This document shows positions 46,608 to 59,090 of a DNA stretch of 64,000 nt, in pieces; the first letter of the stretch is position 1; the number at the start of each line of letters is the position of its first letter. A program made the translations under genes and the position numbers. The notes beneath the pieces were generated by a model. The model was not told the origin of the DNA. It saw only the letters and a program-made list of their open reading frames with translations, and ran no database searches. The stretch spans positions 1,913,631 through 1,977,630 of the forward strand of contig NW_009799101.1 in assembly GCF_000213175.1 (NCBI RefSeq). The letters run 5' to 3'. Origin of the DNA: Neurospora tetrasperma FGSC 2508 (Eukaryota > Ascomycota > Sordariomycetes > Sordariales > Sordariaceae).

Positions 46608-49600
46608 GTTGGGCCTGCACACAACTGAGGGTTAGAAGAGAGCCCGGTAAAGTGATTGGATGGTTGAGTGAGAGGAGTTGAAAAGGTGAAATAGAAATAA
46701 GATGAGCTTGGGAAGGAGAGATGTGAGAGCCAAGGCGGGGAGGCAAGGAGTACCTCTTTTGGAGGACAGGGGATGGAAAGGCAGAAGCAGATGAATGATC
46801 AGAAGGTGGCACTGCATGCTAGCTCGACGAGCCCAGGCAATGCTTGACGGGAGCTGACATACAGAAAGAGGCAGGATTTAGAGAAGAGAGGAGAAGACGA
46901 CGACGACGAGGCAGAGGCAAGGCCGCCAGATCATGACCCCCGGGACCCTCGAGATGTCCTTGGCGATTTTGAGTGGTGGTTGGCCGAGTTCAAGTGAAAG
47001 TTGTGGTTGAGGTTCCGGCTGCGCGCAGTGGCGGCAAACTGCAACCGAACTGGCAAACTGGATGAGGACGGCGGCAGAAGAAGCGAGCGTATGTTTTGAA
47101 TAGAGAGGCCGAGGCTGGAAAAGGCCAAGGAGATGCGGGAGATAGGCAGACGGTAACGTTGGGGTAGGAGAAGTATGAAGCTGCAGACGGCTGCCGAGGT
47201 GATGGCGTAGCAGGGTCGGCGGGAGTGTATATTAAAGACGGGAGGGACGGTGTAGATGAGATGCCGTACTCGCCCACTATCGCGCTGCGTGTGCGTGTGC
47301 GTGTGCGTGTGCGTGTGCGTGTGCGTGTCTCTGGGTAAACCCTCGAGACCGCTCTTGTCTGGCTGCTGAATGCTGTTGGGTCGATAGATTGTCGTCGAAT
47401 GGCAAGGTCTCTAGCAAGGTGCGTCACGGTTCAAGTTCCCGTCAACTTGTTGAGCACCGAGACCGAGTCCAGTAAAAGTAGGTACTGTAGAGAAGTATGT
47501 ACCTCGATCGAGTCGGCGGCCTGTAGACGGATGGTGGGGCAGCCAGCGCCGCAGGCGGGAGCAGGTGACGGGTTTGGTGGTGCGGCGGCTTTTGCCACTT
47601 GAAAGATCGATCCTGTCTGGGGCTGAACCGAGTCAAGAGATGTCGTTGCTGCTGATGAGGTCCAGCTGAGAGGCAAGCCGCCTGGCTTGATTTTCAAAAC
47701 CCTGGGGCCGCTTGAACCGTCGATAACCTGGATGGATGGAAGCCTGTGGATTTCTAAGCCTCCGCGGGGAGTCCACTTCCACTTGGTAATCAGGGTAAGT
47801 GCGACTTAATGGCAGAAGTGATCAATGTTTTGTCGGCTGTATCGTTACTGCCAAAAAGAGAAGCTCGAAAAGCCAGAGGATTTGTACTTGGATCCGGACG
47901 GGATGCAAGCCTAGTAGTGTACAAGAGGCAAGTAGTAGGTAGGTGTACTGTACCTAGCACCCGAAGCACAAGATGCACAGCGGAGATCAAGGACAGACAG
48001 GGCAGCCCTATGGAGATGATGGTCAAGGACCCAGAGGGGAGGGGAGGGGAGAGGAGAGCGGAAAACCAGAACCAAAACGAGTGTGGTGAGATGGAAGATG
48101 GAAGTTGAAAAGGAGTTGAGGTTGTTGGGAAGTCGGAGATGGAGAGTAGGTAGCTTTCAGACGAAAGAAGACGCGGGACGGCAGACAGATGCCCATGCTA
48201 CATGCATCCGCCTCACAAACGGGACGACGGAGGGGTCGACGTCCTTCTTGGGTTGAGCTAGAGAGGATCCTCGTCTCAGGTCTCGAAGGCCGTTCGGTGC
48301 ATGGAGGCCCTGGAGTATGAATGTACCGTAGAGCTAAGGCACAAAACCGGGCAGCTGAAGGAGCCGGGCCGGACTTGTGTCGTCAGGTCTTGGGTTGTTC
48401 TTACCCGTAGGGTACACACAATGTACAACCTACCCGCCATTAAACATGACTTGGTGTAAATACAAAATCAGAGATGCCACGTTAGACGCCCAATTGTGAC
48501 ATTATCGGTTCTTTTCGTTCACCATGACCACAACAAAAGGCACAGATGGTTTGTCGTTTACGATTACTTGCGACTCCGTCGCTTTCTGTCATTGGAGATG
48601 CGACACTCTACATACAGACGCAGTACTAGCCATATTGGCTGACATTTGACAGTGGCTGTCTGGGCTCCGGCTGCAGTGCTTGTCCCCAAAGACAAGTGGA
48701 GAGCTTCTCCACACACACACACACTTACAGCAACATCGCCTTCAAGCTAAACGCAGTGCCTGCATTGATCAGCCAATGAAACCGTCAAAGCGGCCCTGAC
48801 AAGGGCGAGCGCAATGGGGAGGTTGGCCCAGGCCCGCGGCTGGCCCCTCCGAAAAGTCGGAGTCAAATCGATGTGTCTTTCTGGCTGGATCAAGACATCA
48901 TGTTCGCCTTCCATTTTGAGCGTTACATACTTTCTTTGTTTCGCAGCACCAGAATCTGGGGCTTGTATCACGGGTATGGAACCTGAATATCAGCACGACA
49001 TATCATGCGCCTGGGCTCATGGACATGATGCTGTACCTAATGTAGTATATACACTAACAAGTTGACATGTAGTGCAATCGGTACCTTACAGAGCTTATAA
49101 CGTACCTGACGTCCTGATCGATCCCCACAATCTCGTCCCCGGTGCACATCATCATGTCTATACTCATGCCATGCTCGCCTGGCATGGACTAGCAATAGCT
49201 TTTCCAATATAAATGTGCCTGTACCTCGCGTGTGTCATCACTGTCGTTAAGTTTTCTTTCTTTCTGACCACGAAAACCATACTGTGTCCATGCTGTCCTG
49301 ATCACGAATGACAGACAATTGAGGTGGTGGGAGAAAACCAACTTATATTTAAAGACCCCACTACATTGGGTGAGTGGTGAGTGGTCATCGTATGTTTAGT
49401 TGGAATGAAACACGGCATGGTGATTGGTTGTTTGGTTGGCCCTTGAGCTGCATCACTGCACCAGTTCCCGCTCATATGGGATCGATGTAACCGATGTTTC
49501 CTGTTGTCCTCCCACATGGGAGAAGACCCGAGTGTTGGAGTAGCTGACAAGGGTGGTTATTCTCGTACAGCGCAGGAAAGTGGACTTGCGATGTGGATGA

Positions 49601-49999
49601 GGACATTCTCGTACAGTCTTTGATGCTGTAAGCTCATGGCTGGAGGGGTGAAAGTCAAGACTCGAGAGACCAGAGATTATCTCGGGGAGTTGCGTGAAGC
49701 CTAAAAACTATGGACCTGTGGACGACCCGGCAAGCAATGCCTTTCGTCCGGCGCGATGGACCAGCGACTTTTTTTTTTTCTCTTTCAGTTCTATTCCTTG
49801 TCCGCAGTCCTCTCATCCTCGGCTGTCGCTTTTCGGGCTCCCGCGGTCTGCATTTGACAATAGGTAAGCAGACAGGGTACTCACTTTGACCACTTCCACA
49901 TGGGACGACGGGGATGGTCGGGGGCTGGCTGGGGATACGTATATGGGGTTGACGGGACGAGTCGCTGCCCGGGATTGCAGATGTCCATAGAAGGATGGA
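46608..49999. other. Gene-poor interval, part 1
   Basis: This starts with the hmt1 promoter and leader region. It contains the GTGTGC microsatellite (47289-47328), TAGGTAGGTG and TACCTAGC near 47937-47957 and an ACACAC run near 48711-48722. GC-rich open frames at 46990-47697 are low complexity and overlap one another. No convincing gene. Confidence 0.45.
47289..47328. repeat. (GTGTGC)6 microsatellite
   Basis: Six tandem GTGTGC units plus a partial unit, about 680 bases upstream of the hmt1 start codon. Confidence 0.95.
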
Positions 50000-52900
50000 A
50001 GTTTTCATGGAAGCAAAACTCCTCCCATACAAGCCCTGCCCGACCCGTGACAGCAGCACCATAGCGGGACGGTGATGACCGACGTGAGGACGGACTACGC
50101 GCTCATCAATCTCACCATGCTGGTCGTCCGGGAGTTATTGCAGTAAAGGGAAAGGATTGGGCCGTGATGGAACCGTGATGGAACCGTGATGGAACCTTGA
50201 TCGAAGGAGCGGACTCGGGCCTTTCCTTCCTTGCCCTTTCCTAACCTGACGATGTGAAACTGACCGGGGATGAGGAATCAACAACGACAGTGCGTCGCCC
50301 CGCTCATTCTGCATTGCACCCTGCCGTGTACGTGCCTCGAGCCATGTTGGAGATGTACTCTCGTCATCGCCGGTCTGGAAACGCAGGCGTTCTCGCGGAA
50401 TCAGGGCAGCGTGCCTGGATGTGTTACGTGTCTCGATTTTGCCGGGCCCGGCCTGCCCTGTCTGCCGGTAGTGCGCCTGCTGGTGCGGGTCCGTTTCCAT
50501 GGCCTCTTGAGGATCGGAGCGAGACGAGGTTCGAGGTTCATGTTGCCAAGGCTATCCGGCCCAGCCCGACGGGACGGCAGGTCGGACATTGGAGGATCGA
50601 TGCGACATTTGCGCTTCGATGAGAACTCGCTCGGCTGTAACACTAATAAAGTCTATTTGGTGGATTAAGAGCCGAAATATGATGCTGCCTGGGATCATAA
50701 ATGGCTCGGACGAAGGCAGAAAATTCTTTGTTTTGCTTACCTCTACGTTACGGAAGGATGCCCGGATGTTGAGGTCGGGCAAGATAGTTTGAAGGTGAGA
50801 CCGACCTACCGAGAGCAGCTCCGCACTTCTCCGTCGAGGTATCGGTACCGAACAACAGGCTCAAGCACCATGCCGGTGTCCACCCACCTCTGCCCGACTT
50901 ATTTGCAAAAGCAGGAGTTTTTTTTTTTTTTGGTTTTGTTTTTTTTACAATGTACACTAGGTCATTGCGTCTTCGCTGCATATCAGTAGTAGTATGAAAC
51001 TTGTACTTTTGTAGTCGTGAAACCCCAACGACTCCGTGTCGCGGAGGATATCAACATTACTGACGATAACCGCGGTAAGGGAAAAGAAGAAGAAAAAACA
51101 AGAAAATGTCAAACAGGACAGAGGTGGATAAAAAGCTTAACATTCTTCAAATAGAAAAGAAAAGGTAGTGTACATATCGGTCTAGAGGCATGCATACACG
51201 TCTAAGTGAAGTGTAGTGCAGTGTAAGTGTGTGTGTCTTGTGCTCCACCGTGCTGTCTAAAGCTTGACGTGATTGGTTCAGAATAGGTGCCTCTAATCAT
51301 TCTTCGGCCTCTCCCACTGGCTTCACACGCTAAGAACTGAACTTGGCCGTTGTTGTGACCAACAAGGTACAACACCAAACTAGGTAGTGTAAGCTAACTA
51401 CGCAGCCAGCTCGCACACCCTTTTCATTACAATTCCCTTCACCGCCTTGCCGCTACTTCTGGTGATGAGACCGCGACCTGCTTCATGCATGCATGCCACA
51501 TCGGACCGCATACAGCGGGACTACACTAGGCACGACTAGCTTGAGGCAGCAGTAGGTAATGCTACGCCATCTTTTCTGCTGCCACAATGCTAGCTTCTGG
51601 AAACACATCGACAAGTCTTTGCCAGACCATTCAACACACAAAACGACTCAGAAGCAAGACTACCTTAGTGCCTGGCTTGGGCTCAGCATATAAACTCACC
51701 GGCAGGAAATCGGCAATTAGATTTGCTTTCGCGGAAACTGTCGCCTTTTTGTCGTGCGTAACGCGCGTAGGCACTATATCGGGTAGCTTGTGGTACTATG
51801 TGACCGATGACTGTCTGGGAAGGGCATGGGAGTTCGTCTGGGTGCAAAATGCTTCTGCCCGTTCGTTCGCATGCTACAACGGCAAACTGGGGAGACGCGG
51901 GCATGAGAGTATTCGGACGGCCGGACAAACGGGAGATGACGGGAGAAGGTGACTGGACCTTCCGCCGACGGAGCCATACGGGCCGGTCACCGGGAGATTC
52001 ATGTGGTCTCGTTCGAAACACGACATGAAGCTCCCAGAAGCTCTTTGCCAGCACGGCTACCACCGTCTTGATATACTGAATTTCCTTCTCAGCCGCTGTT
52101 CGACAAGAGTCAGGCTTATACCAAGCTCTTTATCACAAGAAACTGGCAAACTGGAAGGAACTACGGGCTGTTGTGTGCCAAGGAGAAGGAGGGCCTCACT
52201 CGACTTTCGTGTAATTTGACTGTGATCTCGGTCAACGTCCTTGCTAAAGTATGCCCTAAGTTTCTCCGGTGTCATCTTTTCAGGTTCTATACTGAACCGA
52301 CTATGCGTTTCCGGAGTGTAGCTCTACCCCATCAGCAACATTGGCCTGGAATTCGTGATGAATTAGCGAGCCTAAGGCCAAGGAGGGAAAGGTAAGAAGG
52401 GGAACCTAGACATAGGTGGGCCACTGCTACCGGTAGTTCAAGGAGAAGATGTACCTCGACGACAGCAGGAAAGAAAATAAAATGAAGTTTGTTGGGGAAT
52501 AAAACTTATTGAAAAAACTTTACAAAAATTAAAAAATTTAAAAATTCGCATCACAAAATCATGCCCGAGCGAGGATTTTCTCAAGCGGCTAGGCCCAGCA
52601 ACCAATTGAAATGGGCCGACATCGTCGTCCTGCTCATGATTACCCAAAACACCCAAGGCCTGCTGGCAGGAAATCCAGGGTAACATGTAGAGCATAATGC
52701 TCACACATACTAACTGTCCATCTTCCAGTCCGCCGTCAGCAAGTCCGTCAAATTTTCATTGTGTTTCGAAACCCAACCACATTTGGCGTCGTGAGCAAAA
52801 AACTACGTCGAAATGATACTTTCCTATCGCTACGTTCTCTGCCTTTGCCGACTCTCCAAAATCCCGAACCAATAGGCGGCATGGCACTAACGTAGGTCAA

Positions 52901-55900
52901 ACCAGACTAGACACTGCGCATAATTGGCCTCTCTGGAGGATCCCCGTCTTTCCCACATGCTTTTACTAATTACCCTACGGTTGGAAGGGAAAGAAAATTT
53001 TTGACTGCCGAATCCGCCATGACACTCAAATGTTGAGAAGCTGCAAGAAAGCTTCCAGTGTCTTGACTTCAAAGAGCTGCTTCACCGACAATATATGATT
53101 ATGCATAGCGACGCAAGGCTAAAGCAACCGGTCAGGGTGTGGACCCTGGAACGTGATCCTCAGTCGAAGCTATGGGAAACCATTCAGATGTGCTTTCATT
53201 TCCGTCCCTTGACCATAAACACGTATCAGATCCTCGGCTACCGCCCTATCCGGTATTATCGAACGAAATTTTCTCCGATGGCATCGACCCGACAGAAATG
53301 TAGCACGGCGATAAGTTTGTGACATCGAAGCTCGGGTCCGGGGTCTGAATCTACCTACCTAACACCTTACTACACGTCGAGATAATGTCTAGTGAATTCA
53401 CTGGTTCTCTACAACACCGCAACCGTACTTATCCAGCCGCGTATCACCCTCTGCGCATTTTTGCTGTAAGGTACTTGTTTGCTGGGCAGTTACGCACTCT
53501 ATTCCTGCATCAGAAGGTGCAGAAAACCATATTATGTTCTCCCCTCGTCTCAAATCCATCCATGTGCTGGAACGGAGACCGGTGGTCCATGAAAATCCGG
53601 GTTTCAAGAGGATTTGGGAGGAGGAGGAGAAGAAGTTTTCCATGGTGCATAGGGTCACAATAAGGACTCAACGGAGTCTCTTCCCGGCCCGTCAACCCTT
53701 ATCCTGCTCCCATTCGTTGCCCTGGAATTTTTCAATTCGGGTATGGGTGCATCAATGTACAGCTCACTTGAACCTACCACGCCTCGTCACCGACCCTGCC
53801 GAACCTAGATGGGGTTAGGAGGATTTATATCGACGATGTGGAAGTCGGCTTATTCTTTTGCCGAAGACTCTCTTCTGATGTTTTTCCGAAGGATCGACAG
53901 GGCATACTGCTCCGGAAATCAGTCTGATGGTCCTGGCCTTCGTGCACATCGACCTTAGCCTAAGTTGTTAATAGTGTAGTGACAACATGTGTTCGTGGTA
54001 CAGTTCAATGCTGGTCTGTTCATTAGCGCGGTTCTTACGACAGAGGTATGTACGCAACATTACTCGGAAAACGACGGGACAACCAGGTTCGAAGCTGATG
54101 ATTGAATAAAGTATACAAAGCGTTCAAAACGTATCTGCTAGATATCAGCTTCGTATATTAAACTTGGCGGGATTGTGGTTGAGTTGCCTAGAGTGCATGT
54201 TGAAGTCTTGCGTTAAAGAACAGGCCAAAGAACAAACCAGAGGCGAACCGTAAAGGTACAATTGATGTTCTACTGACCTAATGCAACCCATCTACCATAT
54301 ATAACACGTAAGGGTGTACACCGTCATCTGAACCTCGACAACGCAATGGACGGGTATCGTCCATGTAGCAAGTAGCCTTACCGTATGTGTAAGTATATCA
54401 GACCTTGATTTTGAATGCAACATGTCACCCAATGAGCGTATAGCTGGATGCATGTGAACTACATATAATACTACTACCGCCAATACACAGGAACCACGAA
54501 CGAACGAGACAACAAAGGAACCCGAAAATCATTGTGCTGTCGGTTAGTAGATCCACCTTCAACGGTTCCCGTTGTCTCAAAGACGCATGGCCGGAACCAT
54601 CTGACAGGAAGAACAAACCGCAAGCCTCATTATAGAAGTCAATGGTCAGGTAGGCCGTTGACAGACTCGCACCCGGCAGCATTGAACGCTTTGCAAGTAC
54701 TTTTTCATGGTGTACAACTAAATCCACATCAGTTACAGTTACGGTACACTACCTTAATCATCTTGCCGGAGATCCAGTTTGTCTGAAATACAAATTGAAG
54801 CCTAGTTAACATCCAGCAAAAGAACCAGTTCACGTTGGGACCCCCTCCGGGAGACCTATTTGTTCTGTCAACATAGCAATCCCTACCTTTAACTTTACTT
54901 TTCCATATTCTCCCTCCATCCACACAACCATCTGCTGAGCAGGTGATAGAAGTACGTAAATATACATGTAGCAACAAATCAGCCCAACAGAGTATCTCGA
55001 TTGAACAGGTCCATACAAGAAGCTCAATGGGACTTTCCATTCAAATCCCCCTGTTCTCCCTGCCTCTCCTTTTGCAAGTCCAGTGATGATCCCCCGCAAC
55101 AGAACCATAGTCGTTAGCGGCTACTGGCACCTCTGGGAGGGAAACAGCCGCAGAAAGCAACCACACAACAAACCTTGCGAAGGAAGCATACCATCATCAC
55201 CGCCGACTTTCTGTTGTTGGCACAAATGCTCAACCTCCCTCTAGACCACCGTCTAGTGAAGCAAATTCGGATGCTTGGGTGTTCACAATGACTGCTCTCC
55301 CTTTTCATCCCAGTTTTCCATGTCCACGTTTGAGACTCACATGCATATGCAGATGTTTACACATGCTATCACAAGCATACCCAAGTAGTAGTTTCGGCCG
55401 AGTAAACCATCTGGGAGATAACACCCATACCCCGTACATGGCACTAGTAAGAATCCCGGGCGTGTTTTCCATCTTAGCAACCCCCACCTCCCCAGTATTC
55501 CTTTCCGAGTCAGGATCACGATTTGTATCACATCTCATCATACACCCGCCCGGACGACGGCAGCTGCCGCTTTGCTTCTTCCTTTACCCGGATGTCAGGG
55601 GTACGTTACAGCAACAAGAATCCTCTTGGCTTGGGCTCTTCTTCTCAACCTTCATGTTTCCCGTGCCAGCTTCCTTGGCTTATACCCATCTGTGTTTATA
55701 TCAATATGGCCCTTGGCCTATCAACGTAAACCACGGAGAAATCAGATCCTTGTTGATTACCCAATACCGCCCATTGTTCTCCTTGTCCAGCGTGGGGGTC
55801 TGCTCACATGTGAGCGTGTGGGTAGGCCGGTATACCTGCGCTTTGTCGGTTACCTACCTATCTCCTCTGCCTTGTGATGACCTTGGGAAACATACCTGGC

Positions 55901-58259
55901 CCCTGTGCTTTTGAGATGATCCAGAACCATCCATATCTCTGAAGCGAATTACGTATATGGATAATAGAGAGAATCAACTCGAATATACCTAGCAATGTAT
56001 TGATTTAAGTCAATAGCTCGTTAGCTGTTCCTTTCCTCAGACTTCAACACGACTCACTCACCGAGTACCTTGAACTTTTCTGTTCCCGTGATGTAGCCTG
56101 CTTCCCTCGCTACCAACCTCCCGGGATGACCTCTCCCTGCCACTCGGGGATGTTGTAATTTTCCGACTTTCTTACTATGCCACCTGCAAGAGCCTCGTTC
56201 CTGATTGAGTGACCTGTAGCCGGGTCATATCTTGATCACTTGCTGCCACTTTTTGATGCCTTTTGAGTGAAAAAAACAACAGATCTATCACGATATATTC
56301 CCCATAAACATGCATATGATACCAGTTTCTTCGTATATCGCTTCCGCATCTCGCACAGAAATTATTTGTTGTTGCCGATATCGTTGCTGTTGCCGCTCTG
56401 CTGCCGCTATTGCTGCCGTTGTCAGTGGTTAGTTGCTTACTAGCGTGGCCAATCTGATGATGAGACTTATATATGAGAATTGAATGTAAATGTGATAAAT
56501 GACTAGTAGGAGCCATACCTGTGCCAAAGTGGTGAATTTCATTGGACACCCTAAACTTGTGGGTGGTCGTTGTACAACGGGAAGGTACAATCGTGCGGAT
56601 AGGTGGATGAAGGAGTGAAACAAAGATCAACAACGTCATTTCCTTTGTTGGACATATTCTCTGTCTCTTTTCCTGCTGGAGCCCTGGCAGGCAGGCACGT
56701 CTACTGCATAGTGAAACGCAGGTTTGGCACGTTGGCAACGGAAAGGCTGGTCTGGCCAACCGATCCTTCAACTTGAGAATATCATTTTGGCAATGAATTA
56801 TTTCGGATGGACAGTTCACGCATCCGGCCCCGAATCTATTTATGCCGGATGGTGATGGCCAATAAGTTTGATGGGAAATCCAGACCCAATAAAAACAACT
56901 GATCCGGACCAGAGAGCCCGAAAACGAAGAGCGGTCATCAAATCACCATTGTTGATTGTCAATTCATTGTGCCCTTCGATCGATCTCGTATTCCTTCAAG
57001 TCTTATCTCACTTGTGACCGTTGCTTGTCTCGCTCATCAACCACTAGTGTAGTCTAGTCAATTGCCTGTTCGAGTATCAATCTGTCAATCTCACCTAACC
57101 CTACACCTATACCCGTCCTGTGATGTTCGGTGATCCTGATACTAGTATGCAGATCACCCGCGCGTTCCTGCGGTAGTACCGACCAAACTTGTAGTGTATC
57201 TGACTATGACGACACAACACCGTGATCGATCAACGACTTTGTCATCGCCATAAAGAAAGGAGGGTAGGCCTTCTGCATGTCCGTTGATGAACAACGAAGC
57301 TGGAAGATTTGGGTGGCTTTCGGCTTCTCACGGGTTTTGGCCCTCGTATAGCTTCGAATCAGAGGGTGGGAAGAAGACAGGTAATACAGCAACATCAATA
57401 TAGTCGGCCAATATGTGGTGAAAGCGATACGGTGTCCAGGCCGCAGGGACTGCTCCAGTGTTCATTGTGTGTTGGGGGTAAATCAATCCTGCTTCACTGT
57501 CAAATCGTGAGAGAAACCTCAAGCGCAGCGCGAGCCCCCCGAATCCCGAAGAGACGGTCTGCGAATTCAACCTTCTCCGAATTTGCCCTTGTTGGCTTTT
57601 CTGGTGTGCCCAGTGTAGGTCAACCCTCTTTACGAAGCCCCTTGAAAATAAAAAAAAAGGGCCCCCTCCATAAAACGTCGTCTAGAAATCATCATATAGT
57701 CGCCACATATGCGAAGGTAAACTTGACTCAGAAGTGTTGTCCATCGACTCTGAAATGTAGACTAACTGTAGAAACTTACATGAAATCCCTGATCTTCCTG
57801 ATATCCGAAAGACTCTCAGGTGCTCGTATTAGTTCCAAAATCTTACCAGACGATCGTATAACATATAAGTATATATATTTAATCAAAGCGATGAGCCTAA
57901 GAAGGTGCTTTCCCAGGTGAAGAAGAGTTGAATTGCATTTGAACCCATAACATCGCGAGTTCTTCGTGCACAGCGGGAATGATTCAAGCCGTATAACACT
58001 TCCTTCCATTCTACACCCTTCCATGTCCATGGCCATAGAACGCCAGTTCCATCACCTCCAATAAAGCACATGCTACCTAAACACTTGTTTCTGAGCACCG
58101 CCCCTCGCACTTTACACCGAGGGACAACATACCTCAAATTACCTTCCATTTTTCCACCCCACGCTCAGATCATGCCCCTTAGCTGCCCAGGAAAAGCAAG
58201 GAACGGTAAGTATTCAAGGTGAACCCTTCGCAACAAACCTTTGCCGTAAACCAGCATAT
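50000..58259. other. Gene-poor interval, part 2
   Basis: About 8.3 kb without a recognisable gene. It holds a three-copy 11-bp tandem repeat (50162-50194), a T-rich stretch near 50918-50947, an AT-rich tract (52495-52548) and TACCTACCTA at 53351-53360. Several open frames of 60-214 codons (for example 55279-55914 and 56175-56819) have no domains, no good splice context and amino-acid makeup like random DNA. Confidence 0.45.
50162..50194. repeat. Three tandem copies of an 11-bp unit
   Basis: The unit CCGTGATGGAA occurs three times head to tail and a diverged fourth copy begins right after. It is non-coding. Confidence 0.9.
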
Positions 58260-58296
58260 CTAGTAGAACAATCCGACTTTTATTTCCTCGAGTAGC

Positions 58297-59090
58297 TTAG
58301 CCATGATGACGGTTGGCACAAGGGTTCTGAAAGCCCTGAAACCGGCGACGTCCACTAGGTCCGCCTGGTCTGGGTCCATTCTGGTTGCCAAATTGCCCCT
58401 GCTGCTGAGTGCCATTGTTGAAGCCTTGAGCACCTTGAGCACCTTGAACACAATGCCTGGTTCCTCATGTTGTTGTGGTGGTTGCTCTTGTTGTTATTGA
58501 CACCCGGCAGCCCAAAGTTTTAGTTCTAGTTTTGGTTCTGCCACCAAAGAGGCCACCATTGTTGTGACCCTAAGCGATTTCCTGGATGCCGCCGCCAGCA
58601 GGACCTTGGTGCCAGCCACCGTAGCCGCCTCTCAAGGCCGAAACCACTTGGTCCAAAGCCACCGGACCCAAAGCCTTGTTGCCCCTGATTGCCAAGTTAC
58701 TGATTACCCTGGTGTTGACCACCAAAGGCACCTTGCTGACCGGCACCAGCACCACCAGCACCCTGAGTACCTCTACCACCTTGACCGTCTTGACAACTAG
58801 TGGCACCCTGACCAGCATTAGCACCCTGACCACCGGCGCCATGCTGATTGGAATGCTACTTGTCGTTCAGCCCTTGAGTCTTGACGCCTTGTTACTTGTC
58901 ATTGCCATTGCCGTTGCCATTGCCGCGCATCTGGTTCTGACTGTTACCCTGGCTTTGGTTGTTCCCTCCTGACACAGAATGATGGGCATGTTGTCTTCTT
59001 TGAGCGCTTCGTGGCCATGGTGGTGGAAATGCGTGTGTCGTTATGGGGTACGCCCATGCAACGCAGAAGGAACACCGCGTACTATCAAGG
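58297..59090 (-). pseudogene. Decayed Gly/Gln/Asn-rich (prion-like composition) protein gene
   Basis: On the minus strand two overlapping frames read as one kind of protein. The first, from about 59090 to 58637, has SGGNNQSQGNSQNQ, RGNGNGNGND, HGAGGQGANAGQG, GTQGAGGAGAGQQGAFGG and GNQGQQGFGSGG. After a net frame change near 58640 the second reads RGGYGGWHQGPAGGG, GHNNGG, QGAQGAQGFNNGTQQQG and NQNGPRPGGPSG. In-frame stops lie at 58892-58894, 58856-58858, 58697-58699 and 58570-58572, and two more occur in the Asn-rich third frame near 58520. Each is TAA or TAG where Gln is expected. No ATG-led intact copy is present. Upstream sequence contains RCSFC but no domain I can name. A host gene wrecked by C-to-T change fits; the family is unknown. 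Confidence 0.55.

Noticed and set aside
47425-47450. tRNA-like T-arm sequence GGTTCAAGTTCC
   Set aside because: The flanking five bases do not pair as a T-stem, and no A-box or acceptor stem is found at the right distance.
52495-52548. AT-rich tract that could be a poly(A) tail of a LINE-like insertion
   Set aside because: No reverse-transcriptase-like frame upstream on either strand and no target-site duplication seen; a simple AT tract is enough.
55279-55914. 211-codon plus-strand frame
   Set aside because: Composition looks random, with no domain or conserved-looking block, and several other frames are also open here.
56175-56819. 214-codon minus-strand frame beginning MNCPSEIIHCQND
   Set aside because: The first 60 residues have some Cys pairs, but the rest is Thr/Ser/His-rich and random-looking; no known domain.
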